From: an uncultured Bacteroidales bacterium
GTDB lineage: Bacteria; Bacteroidota; Bacteroidia; Bacteroidales; UBA932
DNA: 32,442 nucleotides
Direction of reading: 5' to 3'
Assembly: GCA_934691625.1 (NCBI GenBank)
Contig: CAKUTA010000019.1
Location: forward strand, 1 to 32,442
The notes under the pieces are model-generated. The model was not told the DNA's origin, ran no database searches, and saw nothing but the letters and a program-made list of their open reading frames with translations. Of this stretch, positions 16,085-27,660 are shown piece after piece. Position 1 is the first letter of the stretch, and each line of letters opens with the position of its first letter. The position numbers were made by a program, and so were the translations under genes.

Positions 16085-17011
16085 TCAGAAGCACTCCCGC
16101 ATTATCTCCGAGATATTGCGGGTTTTGCCCATTGTATAGAAATGGACCGCAGGCACTCCATGTGCCAGCAGGTCCTTGCACTGGGCCGCACACCATTGTG
16201 TACCGATGCGGTAAACAGCCTCCTTGTCATTGCCCGCGTCATTGATAGCCCCGGTCAGCTCCTTAGGTATGTCCAGAGAGAATGACTGAGGAAGAAGAGC
16301 AATCTGCCTAGCAGTAGAAAGAGGCTTAAGCCCCGGTATAATAGGCACATTTATGCCGGCAGCATGGCAAAGCTTCTCGAAGCGGTAGAATACCTCATTG
16401 TCGAAGAACATCTGGGTGATTATATAATCCGCCCCGGCATCCACCTTACGCTTGAGATTCTCGATGTCGGTCTCGATATTTGCGCACTCGAAGTGCTTTT
16501 CCGGGTAGCCGCCGACTCCTATGCAGAAAGAGCCTCCGGTCTCATTGTCGAAACGTCTTATCCCATCGACAAGTTCATTGGCATGGGCATATCCGCCAGG
16601 ATACGGAACGAACCGCCTTTCCCCGGCTACAGAATCCCCACGCAGGGCCATCACATTGTCTATTCCAAGAAAGCGGTAATTATACAGATCACTCTCCAGC
16701 TCCTCCGCAGATACGCCTCCGCAGATTATGTGCGGAACCACATCCACATCGAACTCGGACATGATTGCAGCACATACAGCAACTTCGCTGATGCGGTTAC
16801 GCACCAGATGCCTGGTATATGTCCCGTCAGGCTCCTCCCTGTAGGAGTACTCGTCGCGGTGGCATGTCACGTTAATATATTTCGGAGAAAACTCCATGAA
16901 GCTGCGTACTGTAGCCATAAGCCCGTCCTTGGTCATGCCATTAAGAGGAGGGACTATTTCTATTGATGGAAAAGGTTTCCTGCTGCTGTCAAGTATATCT
17001 GTTATTTTCAT
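16085..17011 (-). CDS. metF: Methylenetetrahydrofolate reductase
   Basis: A flavoprotein that reduces 5,10-methylene-THF to 5-methyl-THF, the methyl donor used by the MetH product encoded just upstream. The 308-residue TIM-barrel protein shows the N-terminal SIEIVPPLNG (the family's S-x-E-x-x-P-P motif with active-site Glu), YINVTCHRDE, HIICGG, NVMALRGD, DAGADYIITQMFFD and PIIPGLKP, all family landmarks. It begins 14 bp after the metH stop on the same strand, so the two form a two-gene operon for the methyl branch of methionine synthesis. Its 3' end faces kbl with a 12-bp gap. The final codons double as an inverted repeat. Confidence 0.95.
   Translation of the reverse strand: MKITDILDSSRKPFPSIEIVPPLNGMTKDGLMATVRSFMEFSPKYINVTCHRDEYSYREEPDGTYTRHLVRNRISEVAVCAAIMSEFDVDVVPHIICGGVSAEELESDLYNYRFLGIDNVMALRGDSVAGERRFVPYPGGYAHANELVDGIRRFDNETGGSFCIGVGGYPEKHFECANIETDIENLKRKVDAGADYIITQMFFDNEVFYRFEKLCHAAGINVPIIPGLKPLSTARQIALLPQSFSLDIPKELTGAINDAGNDKEAVYRIGTQWCAAQCKDLLAHGVPAVHFYTMGKTRNISEIMRECF
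16096..16126 (+). terminator. Probable kbl terminator overlapping the metF 3' end
   Basis: Arms CCCGCATTATCTC and GAGATATTGCGGG pair over 13 positions with one mismatch and a one-base gap, followed by TTTT. It lies 24 bp after the kbl stop and within the last codons of the convergent metF gene. Confidence 0.5.
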
Positions 17012-17025
17012 TTTATTTAAATATT

Positions 17026-20793
<3,768 letters not shown>

Positions 20794-20842
20794 ATTTCAA
20801 AAGCTGCATGAAGCATCCACTATCTTCAGCAGCATATTTTAG

Positions 20843-20912
20843 AAGTTGTTTTGAAATGATTGAAAAGTTGTTTGAGGTAAGTAACCTTCAGATAATAATT
20901 TCAAAACGACTT
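20843..20912 (-). promoter_or_regulatory. Large hairpin in the metH leader
   Basis: Arms 20843-20857 and 20898-20912 (AAGTTGTTTTGAAAT and ATTTCAAAACGACTT) are complementary at 14 of 15 positions. The 40-nt loop holds a smaller bulged stem around TGAGGT and ACCTTCA. The hairpin lies between the predicted start of transcription and the metH ATG and has no T-tract. It is too short for a cobalamin riboswitch. Confidence 0.5.
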
Positions 20913-20915
20913 CCT

Positions 20916-20924
20916 GCAAAAATA
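20916..20924 (-). promoter_or_regulatory. -7 promoter element for metH
   Basis: The minus strand reads TATTTTTGC, an exact TAnnTTTGC match, about 123 bp upstream of the metH ATG. No clear -33 element is seen. Confidence 0.5.
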
Positions 20925-20950
20925 GTGAATTTATGGCGATAATTCAGAAT

Positions 20951-22672
20951 TTATCTTCCTGAGACACCGGCAGCCGAAGCCTGCTCCTGTTCCGAAAGTA
21001 TTTCATTTGCCCGGGCAATGGCAACATTGATATCCGGGCAGATGTTCTTCACGCCTAGGAGGTGGTAGAATCCAGCCTTCTGAAGGGCATTATGGACTTT
21101 AGGGTTGACACCCGAGAGGACGACAGTAATCTTGTTCCTGCGGCTCATCTCGCATAGGTTCGTAAGGTTATGGATACCTGTGGAGTCAATGAATGGGACC
21201 TTGCGCATACGTATGATGCGCACCCTCGAGCGGTCACGGAATTCAGACATGATCTCCTCGAACTGTGTGGCAACCCCGAAGAAATACGGGCCGTTGATTT
21301 CATAGACCTCCACGCCCTTCGGTATTGTCAGCCCCTCGTCATATGAATGGATGCCCGACTCGTCCTGCACCTTGATTTCATTCTTCACAGCTGAAATTTC
21401 AGTGGTCTCCATGACACGCCTCATGAACAGCACACATGCCAGCATAAGCCCTACAGCTATAGCTACAGTGAGGTCGAACACCACCGTAAGGAAGAATGTG
21501 ATAAGCAGTACGGTGACATCCGATTTCGGATTTCTCAGCAAGGCCCGGAAGGTTCTCCATCCGCTCATGTTATATGACACCACCACCAGAACTCCTGCGA
21601 GACACGCCATAGGGATAAAACGTGCCAGCGGCATCAGGAACAGAAGTATAAGCAGCAGCACCGCGGCATGAATCATCCCTGCGACAGGTGTACGCCCCCC
21701 ATTGTTTATATTGGTCATTGTCCTGGCAATAGCCCCTGTCGCCGGAATGCCTCCGAAAAGAGGGGTGACCATATTGGCAATGCCAAGGGCGATAAGCTCC
21801 GTATTCGAATTATGGTGGTCGCTTATCATACCGTCAGCCACGGTCGCGGAGAGCAGGGACTCGATGGCTCCGAGAGCTGCGATCGTCACCGCTATCGGGA
21901 AAAGGTTCTTGACAGCTTCCCAGTCAAGCGCAGGCATCTCAGCTTTCGGAAGATGCGCGTCGATAGTGAACCTGTCGCCTATGGTGTCAATACCATCAAT
22001 ACCGAAGAAGTTCTTCAGCGCATACACGCCTGCTGTCACCAGCACTATCGCCACAAGTGATCCGGGAACTCGTCTGGAGAATTTAGGAACCAGCATGATT
22101 ATCAGCACACTGACGACACTAACCAATGCATCCCACCAGTTTATGGTATCCAGATGCCTGAAATAGAGCATCCACTTTCCTATGAAATCGCCAGGCACTG
22201 TCTCTCCGCCGAATGAAAGACCGAACACATCCGCCATCTGAGTGGTGAATATCGTAACGGCTATACCGCTAGTGAATCCCACTACGACCGGATAAGGAAT
22301 GAACTTGATGACAGTTCCGAGCCTGAACACGCCGAGCAGGACGAGCAGGACCCCGGCGATTATGGTGGCCACCGTAAGCCCGCTGATTCCATACTGCTGG
22401 ATAACGCCATAGACGATTACAATAAAGGCTCCGGTAGGGCCTCCGATCTGAACCTTGCTTCCTCCCAGAAGCGACACGATAAATCCGGCGATAATGGCAG
22501 TGACAATGCCCTTTTCCGGCGAGACCCCGGAAGCGATCGCAAACGCGATAGCCAGCGGCAGCGCTACAATGCCGACTATGATTCCGGCCATGAGGTCAGA
22601 CATGAATGTCGCCTTGTTATAGTTCCGGATGCATGTCAGGAATTTAGGATGAAAGTCAAGTTTCGTCTGCAT
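20951..22672 (-). CDS. SulP-family anion transporter with STAS domain
   Basis: An inner-membrane anion transporter (SLC26/SulP). The N-terminal part has many membrane helices with the signatures ALPLAIAFAIASGVSPEKG and GGSKVQIGGPTGAF, typical of SulP proteins. The C-terminal cytoplasmic STAS domain includes RIIRMRKVPFIDSTGIHNL. Relatives carry sulfate, bicarbonate or other anions, so the substrate is open; no sulfate-assimilation or carbonic-anhydrase gene is adjacent. I start at ATG 22672 (MQTKLDFHPKF, 573 residues). The ATG at 22714 lies inside the terminator of the tRNA-Cys gene and would add 14 unlike residues. It is followed by metH after 157 bp containing a separate predicted promoter. 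Confidence 0.9.
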   Translation of the reverse strand: MQTKLDFHPKFLTCIRNYNKATFMSDLMAGIIVGIVALPLAIAFAIASGVSPEKGIVTAIIAGFIVSLLGGSKVQIGGPTGAFIVIVYGVIQQYGISGLTVATIIAGVLLVLLGVFRLGTVIKFIPYPVVVGFTSGIAVTIFTTQMADVFGLSFGGETVPGDFIGKWMLYFRHLDTINWWDALVSVVSVLIIMLVPKFSRRVPGSLVAIVLVTAGVYALKNFFGIDGIDTIGDRFTIDAHLPKAEMPALDWEAVKNLFPIAVTIAALGAIESLLSATVADGMISDHHNSNTELIALGIANMVTPLFGGIPATGAIARTMTNINNGGRTPVAGMIHAAVLLLILLFLMPLARFIPMACLAGVLVVVSYNMSGWRTFRALLRNPKSDVTVLLITFFLTVVFDLTVAIAVGLMLACVLFMRRVMETTEISAVKNEIKVQDESGIHSYDEGLTIPKGVEVYEINGPYFFGVATQFEEIMSEFRDRSRVRIIRMRKVPFIDSTGIHNLTNLCEMSRRNKITVVLSGVNPKVHNALQKAGFYHLLGVKNICPDINVAIARANEILSEQEQASAAGVSGR

Positions 22673-22701
22673 AAGATTGGCGGTTGGTTGGCAATAAACA
22701 T

Positions 22702-22746
22702 AAAAAAGCCTCACAGATTACAGAGATTGTTATCTATGAGGCTTTT
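22702..22746 (-). terminator. Intrinsic terminator of the tRNA-Cys gene
   Basis: A perfect 10-bp stem (AAAAGCCTCA pairing with TGAGGCTTTT, 23-nt loop) begins three bases past the tRNA 3' end and ends in a run of six T on the minus strand. Confidence 0.75.
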
Positions 22747-22749
22747 AAG

Positions 22750-22820
22750 AGGTGCCTAGCAGAATCGAACTGCTGTAGCAGGTTTTGCAGACCTGTGCCT
22801 AACCGCTCGGCCAAAGCACC
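22750..22820 (-). tRNA. tRNA-Cys (anticodon GCA)
   Basis: Read on the minus strand, a 7-bp acceptor stem (GGTGCTT with AGGCACC, one G-U) encloses a D arm (GCCGAGCGGTTAGGC), an anticodon arm CAGGT-CTGCAAA-ACCTG and a T arm CAGCAG-TTCGATT-CTGC. The anticodon is GCA. The discriminator base is U73, as expected for tRNA-Cys. The 3' CCA is not encoded, so it must be added by a CCA-adding enzyme such as the one encoded at 27881-29410. Confidence 0.95.
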
Positions 22821-22831
22821 ATTCAGGATTG

Positions 22832-22861
22832 CAAATGTAGGCATTATTTTTCATAATCCAA
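22832..22861 (-). promoter_or_regulatory. Promoter of tRNA-Cys
   Basis: The minus strand reads TTG, a 19-base spacer, then TACATTTGC, a full match to the Bacteroidetes consensus. The -7 element ends 11 bp before the tRNA 5' end. Confidence 0.75.
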
Positions 22862-22887
22862 AACTTTCTGCCATAATTTGCACCACC

Positions 22888-23937
22888 TTATTTATTTTTC
22901 AGAGGATTGAGGTCAGAGACAAACCACGCCATGAACCTGGATATGCCGTCATGCAGTGACGTAGATGGCTTATAGCCAAAGTCTTGCTCCAGCCTGGACG
23001 TATCGGCGTATGTCTCGTACACATCCCCAGGCTGCATCGGCATGAAAATCTTCTGCGCTGTCCTGCCTATCGCCGTCTCTATCTCATTTATGAAAGCCAT
23101 AAGCCTTACGGGATGCGAGCATCCTATATTATATACGCTGAACGGCACAGCGTCTTGCCCTTGCTGTTCCCACTTGTCCGCGCCATGTGGAGCTTCCAGA
23201 ACCACCTTCATTGTCCCTTCCACTATATCATCTATATATGTGAAGTCCCTGAGCATGTCTCCATTGTTGAACACCTTGATCGGCTCCCCTGCCGAGATTG
23301 CACGGGCAAACAGCATCGGTGCCATATCCGGCCTTCCCCATGGTCCATAGACCGTAAAGAAGCGCAGCCCTGTGCTTCGGAAGCCATACAGCTTGCTGTA
23401 GGCATGAGCCATAAGCTCATTGGACTTCTTGGTAGCTGCATACAGGCTCACTGGCGAGTCCGCCTTGTCCTCCTCAGAATACGGCACCTTCACATTGGAG
23501 CCATAGACAGAGCTTGAAGACGCGAACACGAGATGCCCTACCCCATAATTACGGCAAGCCTCCAGAATATTAAGGAAGCCATCAAGGTTACTATGAAGGT
23601 ATGCATAAGGGTTTGTGATGGAATATCTTACGCCTGCCTGAGCAGCCAGGTTCACTACCACATCGAACTTTCCCTCACGGAAAACCGTATCCACAGCCAT
23701 CTTGTCGCAGATGTCCATGCGTATGAAATGAGCGTCAGAATATATGGAGCTGTTCACTATGGATTTAGTTATGAAAGGCTTGGCAAACCCGCATTCTGCC
23801 AGGCGACCATATTTCATATTCACATCGTAATAATCATTGATATTATCCAGGCCAAGGACTTCCTCGCCCCTGGAAGCAAGTTTCTGAAGCAGCCGCGACC
23901 CTATGAATCCGGCCGCTCCTGTTATCAATATTCTCAT
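22888..23937 (-). CDS. UDP-glucuronate 4-epimerase-like NAD-dependent epimerase
   Basis: A 349-residue extended SDR that most resembles bacterial UDP-glucuronate 4-epimerases (UDP-GlcA to UDP-GalA). It has the NAD loop GAAGFIGSRL (residues 7-16), LDNINDYYDVNMK (typical of this subfamily), NLAAQAGVRYSI, ASSSSVYGSN, the catalytic YAATKK, and LRFFTVYGPWGRPDMAP. The last motif and the long DxxNxYYD stretch separate it from GalE. It lies 40 bp after the ArnT-like gene on the same strand and is likely the last gene of the envelope-sugar operon, where it could supply the sugar nucleotide. The exact substrate (GlcA or another sugar) is inferred. Confidence 0.85.
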   Translation of the reverse strand: MRILITGAAGFIGSRLLQKLASRGEEVLGLDNINDYYDVNMKYGRLAECGFAKPFITKSIVNSSIYSDAHFIRMDICDKMAVDTVFREGKFDVVVNLAAQAGVRYSITNPYAYLHSNLDGFLNILEACRNYGVGHLVFASSSSVYGSNVKVPYSEEDKADSPVSLYAATKKSNELMAHAYSKLYGFRSTGLRFFTVYGPWGRPDMAPMLFARAISAGEPIKVFNNGDMLRDFTYIDDIVEGTMKVVLEAPHGADKWEQQGQDAVPFSVYNIGCSHPVRLMAFINEIETAIGRTAQKIFMPMQPGDVYETYADTSRLEQDFGYKPSTSLHDGISRFMAWFVSDLNPLKNK

Positions 23938-23977
23938 TTCTGAACCAATTTACAAGAGTTATGCAAAAGGCTTGCCG

Positions 23978-25729
23978 TCAATCCCCTATCTTCGTGGCGC
24001 CTGAAGGGGCAGCATCCGACTTCGCTGGATGGGACGCTCCAGGCAGCGCAGTCACCGTACAATATGGACCGGAAAATGCCACCGGGCCTGCGCCATATAC
24101 AAATTCCTTCAGTTCAGGATATTCATCCAGACGGCTTTCAACAGTAATCAATGTCAGCGGACGGCTCCTCAACGTATCTTCCGCAGCCGAGAGAAAAGCA
24201 TCCACATCCTTTCCATAGTCAGCAACCTGCCTTCCATCCAGGTATATGTCAATATTTTCAGGCCTGTGCATGAACAATGTGGCGACATCGGTTCCGCCAG
24301 GGACATCCTTGCATATTTCCCCATATCCGATATATGCATTTGCCTGAGGCAGCACCCCTGAGGCAGAATACAGCATCAGGAGCAGCGAAGAGCCTGTCAG
24401 AAAGACAGGAAGATTCCACAAATGCCTGCGTAAAATGAACCATAGGGCCAGTATATTGCCAGCAAGCAGAAGCACAGCTGCAATCTTCACAGGGCCCGTA
24501 AACACGAATGGATATTCCTGATGCATCGAGGCCACCGCCTCCACATTGACAATGCCTGCAAGCACAGCCACTGCCGCACAGCCAGCAATCACAAGCACAG
24601 CGGCAGGTATTCCGGCAGCCCATGCCATCCAGCGTCCGCATCCGCGTCTGTTAATGGCAAGCGGGAACAGATAGACCACGAAAGGAAATATCGGGACAAG
24701 GTACACCGGCAGCTTGGAGCTGAAAGACGACAGCATCACGAATGTGGAGACAATCACGCAAAGGAAAAGCGTTTCCCTGCCTGAGCGCACATCCTCGGCT
24801 GACATATTATCTTTCCTGCGCACAGGCAAGACCGAAAGCACCAGCGAGCCTGCCAGGAGCAATGTATAAGGTGCAATGCACCAGAGGACAGCCACGGCAT
24901 AGAACCAGAACGGACGGCTATGGGTAAAGGCATTGACAGCCCTTCCTACGGTCTGCTTGAACAGAAGATTGTCCAGATAGCTTACGCCTCCGTCGGCAAG
25001 GACACCGGAGAACCACAATGCACAAAGCCCCGCGATAACGCCCCATGTCTTCCAGCCAAGATACCTGGAAATGTCGCGTCCTTTTCTCTCCACGAGCAGG
25101 AACACCAGGATGGACACAGGCGGAACCAGCAGCCCCACAGGACCTTTCGTGAACAGCGCCAGGAAAATCCACACGGGCAGAAGCCAGCTGCACTTACGAT
25201 AGACTGCGGCATCCTCCCCTTCCGGTTCTCCATCCTGACGCAGCTCGTACATCCTCCAGAATGTGAACAGCGCCAGCACAATGAACATGCACATCAGCAT
25301 ATCCATACGCAGCACCACCGCTGTACCGAGGAACATCACACAGGTAAGCAGCATCATTGCCATGGCCATCCTGTCCGATGACGAAGCTTCTGACATGACC
25401 CACCTGTCCATGAGCCAGACCGTCACAAAGGCCGGAATAAGCGAGAACATGCTGAGAGCCAGAACGCTGTGATGTCCGAAAAGAACCCTGCACAGCATCA
25501 CGATCCACAGATATAGAGGCGGTTTATCCGCATACGGAATCCCGTGGTTATAGAAGGCGAACACATGGCCTCCGGAAAGCGCCTCGTCTGCAATGCTCAG
25601 ATATCTCAGTTCGTTGGAAGGCGTGAAATCCCTCATCAGCATCGACGGAAGGAGGCAGATGAATGTAAACAGGAACACCGCCATAAGCGGATGCCTTGTA
25701 AAATAATTATTCTTCAGGTTCAACGGCAT
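23978..25729 (-). CDS. ArnT/PMT-like membrane glycosyltransferase
   Basis: A 583-residue integral membrane protein of the GT-C fold (ArnT, GT83/GT39-like). The first periplasmic loop after helix 1 reads PSNELRYLSIADE, the counterpart of the ArnT catalytic E-x-R-Y region, followed by the family-typical ADKPPLYLW. About twelve hydrophobic segments follow, then a C-terminal soluble part of about 110 residues. ArnT-type enzymes move a sugar from undecaprenyl phosphate to lipid A or another envelope acceptor on the periplasmic face. The start overlaps the LAB_N gene end by 23 bp, so the genes are coupled. Neighbouring GT2, LAB_N and epimerase genes suggest that the donor is made and flipped by products of the same operon. 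The sugar is not determined by sequence. Confidence 0.82.
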   Translation of the reverse strand: MPLNLKNNYFTRHPLMAVFLFTFICLLPSMLMRDFTPSNELRYLSIADEALSGGHVFAFYNHGIPYADKPPLYLWIVMLCRVLFGHHSVLALSMFSLIPAFVTVWLMDRWVMSEASSSDRMAMAMMLLTCVMFLGTAVVLRMDMLMCMFIVLALFTFWRMYELRQDGEPEGEDAAVYRKCSWLLPVWIFLALFTKGPVGLLVPPVSILVFLLVERKGRDISRYLGWKTWGVIAGLCALWFSGVLADGGVSYLDNLLFKQTVGRAVNAFTHSRPFWFYAVAVLWCIAPYTLLLAGSLVLSVLPVRRKDNMSAEDVRSGRETLFLCVIVSTFVMLSSFSSKLPVYLVPIFPFVVYLFPLAINRRGCGRWMAWAAGIPAAVLVIAGCAAVAVLAGIVNVEAVASMHQEYPFVFTGPVKIAAVLLLAGNILALWFILRRHLWNLPVFLTGSSLLLMLYSASGVLPQANAYIGYGEICKDVPGGTDVATLFMHRPENIDIYLDGRQVADYGKDVDAFLSAAEDTLRSRPLTLITVESRLDEYPELKEFVYGAGPVAFSGPYCTVTALPGASHPAKSDAAPSGATKIGD

Positions 25730-26372
25730 TGTCCTTTCTTTCTTTAAAGCCTATGACAAGATTTCTTATATATGCCACGAATCCGAATGACTGCCCGAGG
25801 ATAAGCACTGGATCCAGACGGAATATGCCATAGGCAATGATAACACTGGAGCCGAACAGGCTGATTGCCCAGAAGCCCATCGGCAGCGCAGACTGATGCT
25901 TGTAGCGCGAATAGAGATACTGGTACACAAACCTCAACGTGAATATCACCTGGCCTGCGGAACCGAATGCTACAAGCCACAGCGGGATGCCGTCATTCCG
26001 GAAAAAGTTCTGGAAATACACCTGCGCGTTCTGCAGCATCAGCAGCACTGCCACGACAGGAGTCGCGAGCAGCACCGACTGCAGAAATATGCCGAGACGC
26101 CTCCACACGCCTTTCGCATTAAGGTTCCAGAGATAGATGTAATATGATATCAGCTGGCCGAGGACAATGGAGAAATCGTCCCGGAGCACTCCGTATATGA
26201 AAAACAGATACGAGCCGATGACACTCAGCACCCAATATGCCGACGGAGAGACCACTTTCTTCGCCCTCTCCGATTTCCACCACTGGAACAGTGTCCTCAG
26301 CGAGAAGAATACCTGGGCAGTAAATCCAAGAGTCAGGATTATGCCCCTGGGAATATCGTGAACATCGACCAT
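25707..26372 (-). CDS. Duplicated LAB_N (lipid-A synthase N-domain) membrane protein
   Basis: A 221-residue membrane protein made of two copies of the LAB_N domain (PF07578, MtN3/PQ-loop clan). Copy 1 (about residues 17-84) reads TAQVFFSLRTLFQWW, then SPSAYWVLSVIGSYLFFIYG, then SIVLGQLISYYIYLWNL. Copy 2 (about 137-207) has the parallel AGQVIFTLRFVYQYL, then LPMGFWAISLFGSSVIIAYG, then PVLILGQSFGFVAYIRNL. No LpxB catalytic part is attached. Two three-helix units make a SWEET-like arrangement, which raises a transport or flipping role for the polyprenyl-phosphate sugar; that is my inference. It starts 4 bp after the GT2 gene and overlaps the ArnT-like gene. Confidence 0.85.
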   Translation of the reverse strand: MVDVHDIPRGIILTLGFTAQVFFSLRTLFQWWKSERAKKVVSPSAYWVLSVIGSYLFFIYGVLRDDFSIVLGQLISYYIYLWNLNAKGVWRRLGIFLQSVLLATPVVAVLLMLQNAQVYFQNFFRNDGIPLWLVAFGSAGQVIFTLRFVYQYLYSRYKHQSALPMGFWAISLFGSSVIIAYGIFRLDPVLILGQSFGFVAYIRNLVIGFKERKDNAVEPEE

Positions 26373-26376
26373 CGCT

Positions 26377-27111
26377 CTATTCCACGTTATTCGCCCCTAC
26401 CTTATAATTTATATAGCGCGGACGCATCCACCTATATGCGAAGCAGTCGGCGAACGGGCCAATGAGCCTGTTCCAGAGATGGTACTTGGACTTGCCTGCG
26501 ACTCTGGGGAAATGCCTCACCGGTACCTGACCGTATGAACATCCGTCCTGAAGAAGCACCAGAGCTGGCAGAAATCTGTGCATACCCTTGAACATCGGGA
26601 TACGCTTGGCGACATCCGTATGAAGCACTTTCAGAGGACATCCCGTATCGATGGCCCCGTCATGAGTCATCATCTTCCTGAAGCCGTTGGCAATCTTCGA
26701 CTGGATCCGCTTGAAGAACGTGTCCTTGCGGTTCGCGCGGATTCCTATCATCATGCTCTTGTCCTCTATGCCGTCAAGCAGAAGATTGAAGTCATCAGGC
26801 GTTGTCTGGAGGTCGGCATCCATATATCCTACAAAATCGGAACACGTATAGTCAAACCCGGCCTTTATCGCGGCGCTGAGCCCTGCATTTTTTACGAAAC
26901 TGATGTAATAGAGGTCATTGCTGCGTGCGCATATCTCCTGGATGCGTTCAAGGCTACCGTCTGACGAGCCATCATTGACAAAAAGGGCGCATGCCTTGTA
27001 CCGGCTTTTCGGGATAAACTCATTCAGAGCCTTTTCCAGCGCATAGATATTGTCAACCTCATTATATACAGGAACCACGATAGTGAATCTGTATTCCCCT
27101 GTCTTGTTCAT
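26377..27111 (-). CDS. GT2 polyprenyl-phosphate glycosyltransferase (DPM1/ArnC-like)
   Basis: A 244-residue GT-A glycosyltransferase. It begins TIVVPVYNEVDNI and has FVNDGSSDGS (nucleotide-binding Asp), KNAGLSAAIKAGFDY, and the metal-binding DxD in YMDADLQTTPDD (D98, D100), followed by the family's basic segment IRANRKDTFFKRIQSK and later HFPRVAGKSKY. This is the dolichol-phosphate-mannose-synthase or ArnC-like pattern, which attaches a sugar from a nucleotide donor to a polyprenyl phosphate at the cytoplasmic face. It lacks the C-terminal membrane helices of ArnC. It is first in the operon with LAB_N, ArnT-like and epimerase genes, and an exact -7 element lies 22 bp upstream. Confidence 0.88.
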   Translation of the reverse strand: MNKTGEYRFTIVVPVYNEVDNIYALEKALNEFIPKSRYKACALFVNDGSSDGSLERIQEICARSNDLYYISFVKNAGLSAAIKAGFDYTCSDFVGYMDADLQTTPDDFNLLLDGIEDKSMMIGIRANRKDTFFKRIQSKIANGFRKMMTHDGAIDTGCPLKVLHTDVAKRIPMFKGMHRFLPALVLLQDGCSYGQVPVRHFPRVAGKSKYHLWNRLIGPFADCFAYRWMRPRYINYKVGANNVE

Positions 27112-27132
27112 ATTCTCTTTTGTTTACGGCGG

Positions 27133-27140
27133 CAAAATTA
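27133..27140 (-). promoter_or_regulatory. -7 promoter element for the GT2 operon
   Basis: The minus strand reads TAATTTTG followed by C, an exact TAnnTTTGC match 22 bp before the GT2 ATG. The -33 region is weak. Confidence 0.5.
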
Positions 27141-27182
27141 ATAAAATTAGTTGAAACCGATGAATGCAGATGCCATTTTGAC

Positions 27183-27190
27183 TATCTTTG
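27183..27190 (+). promoter_or_regulatory. -7 promoter element for the HsdR_N-domain gene
   Basis: TATCTTTG followed by C is an exact TAnnTTTGC match, 20 bp before the ATG at 27211. No TTG lies at the expected spacing. Confidence 0.5.
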
Positions 27191-27210
27191 CAGCAGAATT
27201 GTAATCATAT

Positions 27211-27648
27211 ATGACAGAAAAACTGGTCTGGGATCCGCTGAGGAAGAAGAATGTGCCGCTTACGCCTGAAGAAAGGGTCAGGCAGTGGTTCATATCAATG
27301 CTGAAGGAGAAGATGAAAGTCCCTGAGCACATGATGATGAGCGAAGTCGGTATGAAATTCGGGCTCGGGAAGGTAAAGAAGGAATTCAGGGCAGACATTG
27401 TCGTATATGACCGCAGGCCCGGTCCGGTGATGATTGTGGAGTGCAAGCGCCCGGACGTGGAGCTGACCGGGAAGGTGCTGGAACAGGCATTGAGATATGA
27501 CATGGTGCTGGATGTCAAATACATGGCTCTAACCAACGGTGCCAGGACGATTTTCTGCATGAAACGGGATGACGGGCGCATTGCCCTGCTGGACACACCC
27601 CCGACATACATGCAGATGCTTGGGATCAAGGAACTCCCGGCAAAATAG
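27211..27648 (+). CDS. Stand-alone HsdR_N-domain (PD-(D/E)xK) protein
   Basis: A 145-residue protein equal to the N-terminal nuclease domain of type I restriction HsdR subunits (HSDR_N, PF13588-like) with nothing attached. The nuclease core is visible: E45, then EFRADIVVYD with D62, then MIVECKRP with E77 and K79. The ATPase/translocase and HsdM/HsdS genes are absent. Such short single-domain versions are widespread at fixed chromosomal sites in Bacteroidetes, which argues for a housekeeping or structural role rather than restriction; the role is unknown. It is divergent from the GT2 operon and followed by a repeat-rich 232-bp gap before the CCA-adding enzyme gene. Confidence 0.8.
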   Translation: MTEKLVWDPLRKKNVPLTPEERVRQWFISMLKEKMKVPEHMMMSEVGMKFGLGKVKKEFRADIVVYDRRPGPVMIVECKRPDVELTGKVLEQALRYDMVLDVKYMALTNGARTIFCMKRDDGRIALLDTPPTYMQMLGIKELPAK

Positions 27649-27660
27649 CCTTGAGACGTC

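Noticed and set aside
20794..20950. Cobalamin riboswitch upstream of metH
   Set aside because: The leader is too short (about 115 nt) and I see no B12-box-like sequence; only the hairpin is supported.
22673..22714. N-terminal extension of the SulP protein
   Set aside because: These codons overlap the tRNA-Cys terminator, and the extra residues do not look like a SulP N-terminus.
27211..27648. Type I restriction system
   Set aside because: Only the HsdR N-terminal domain is present. There is no helicase part and no HsdM or HsdS gene nearby.
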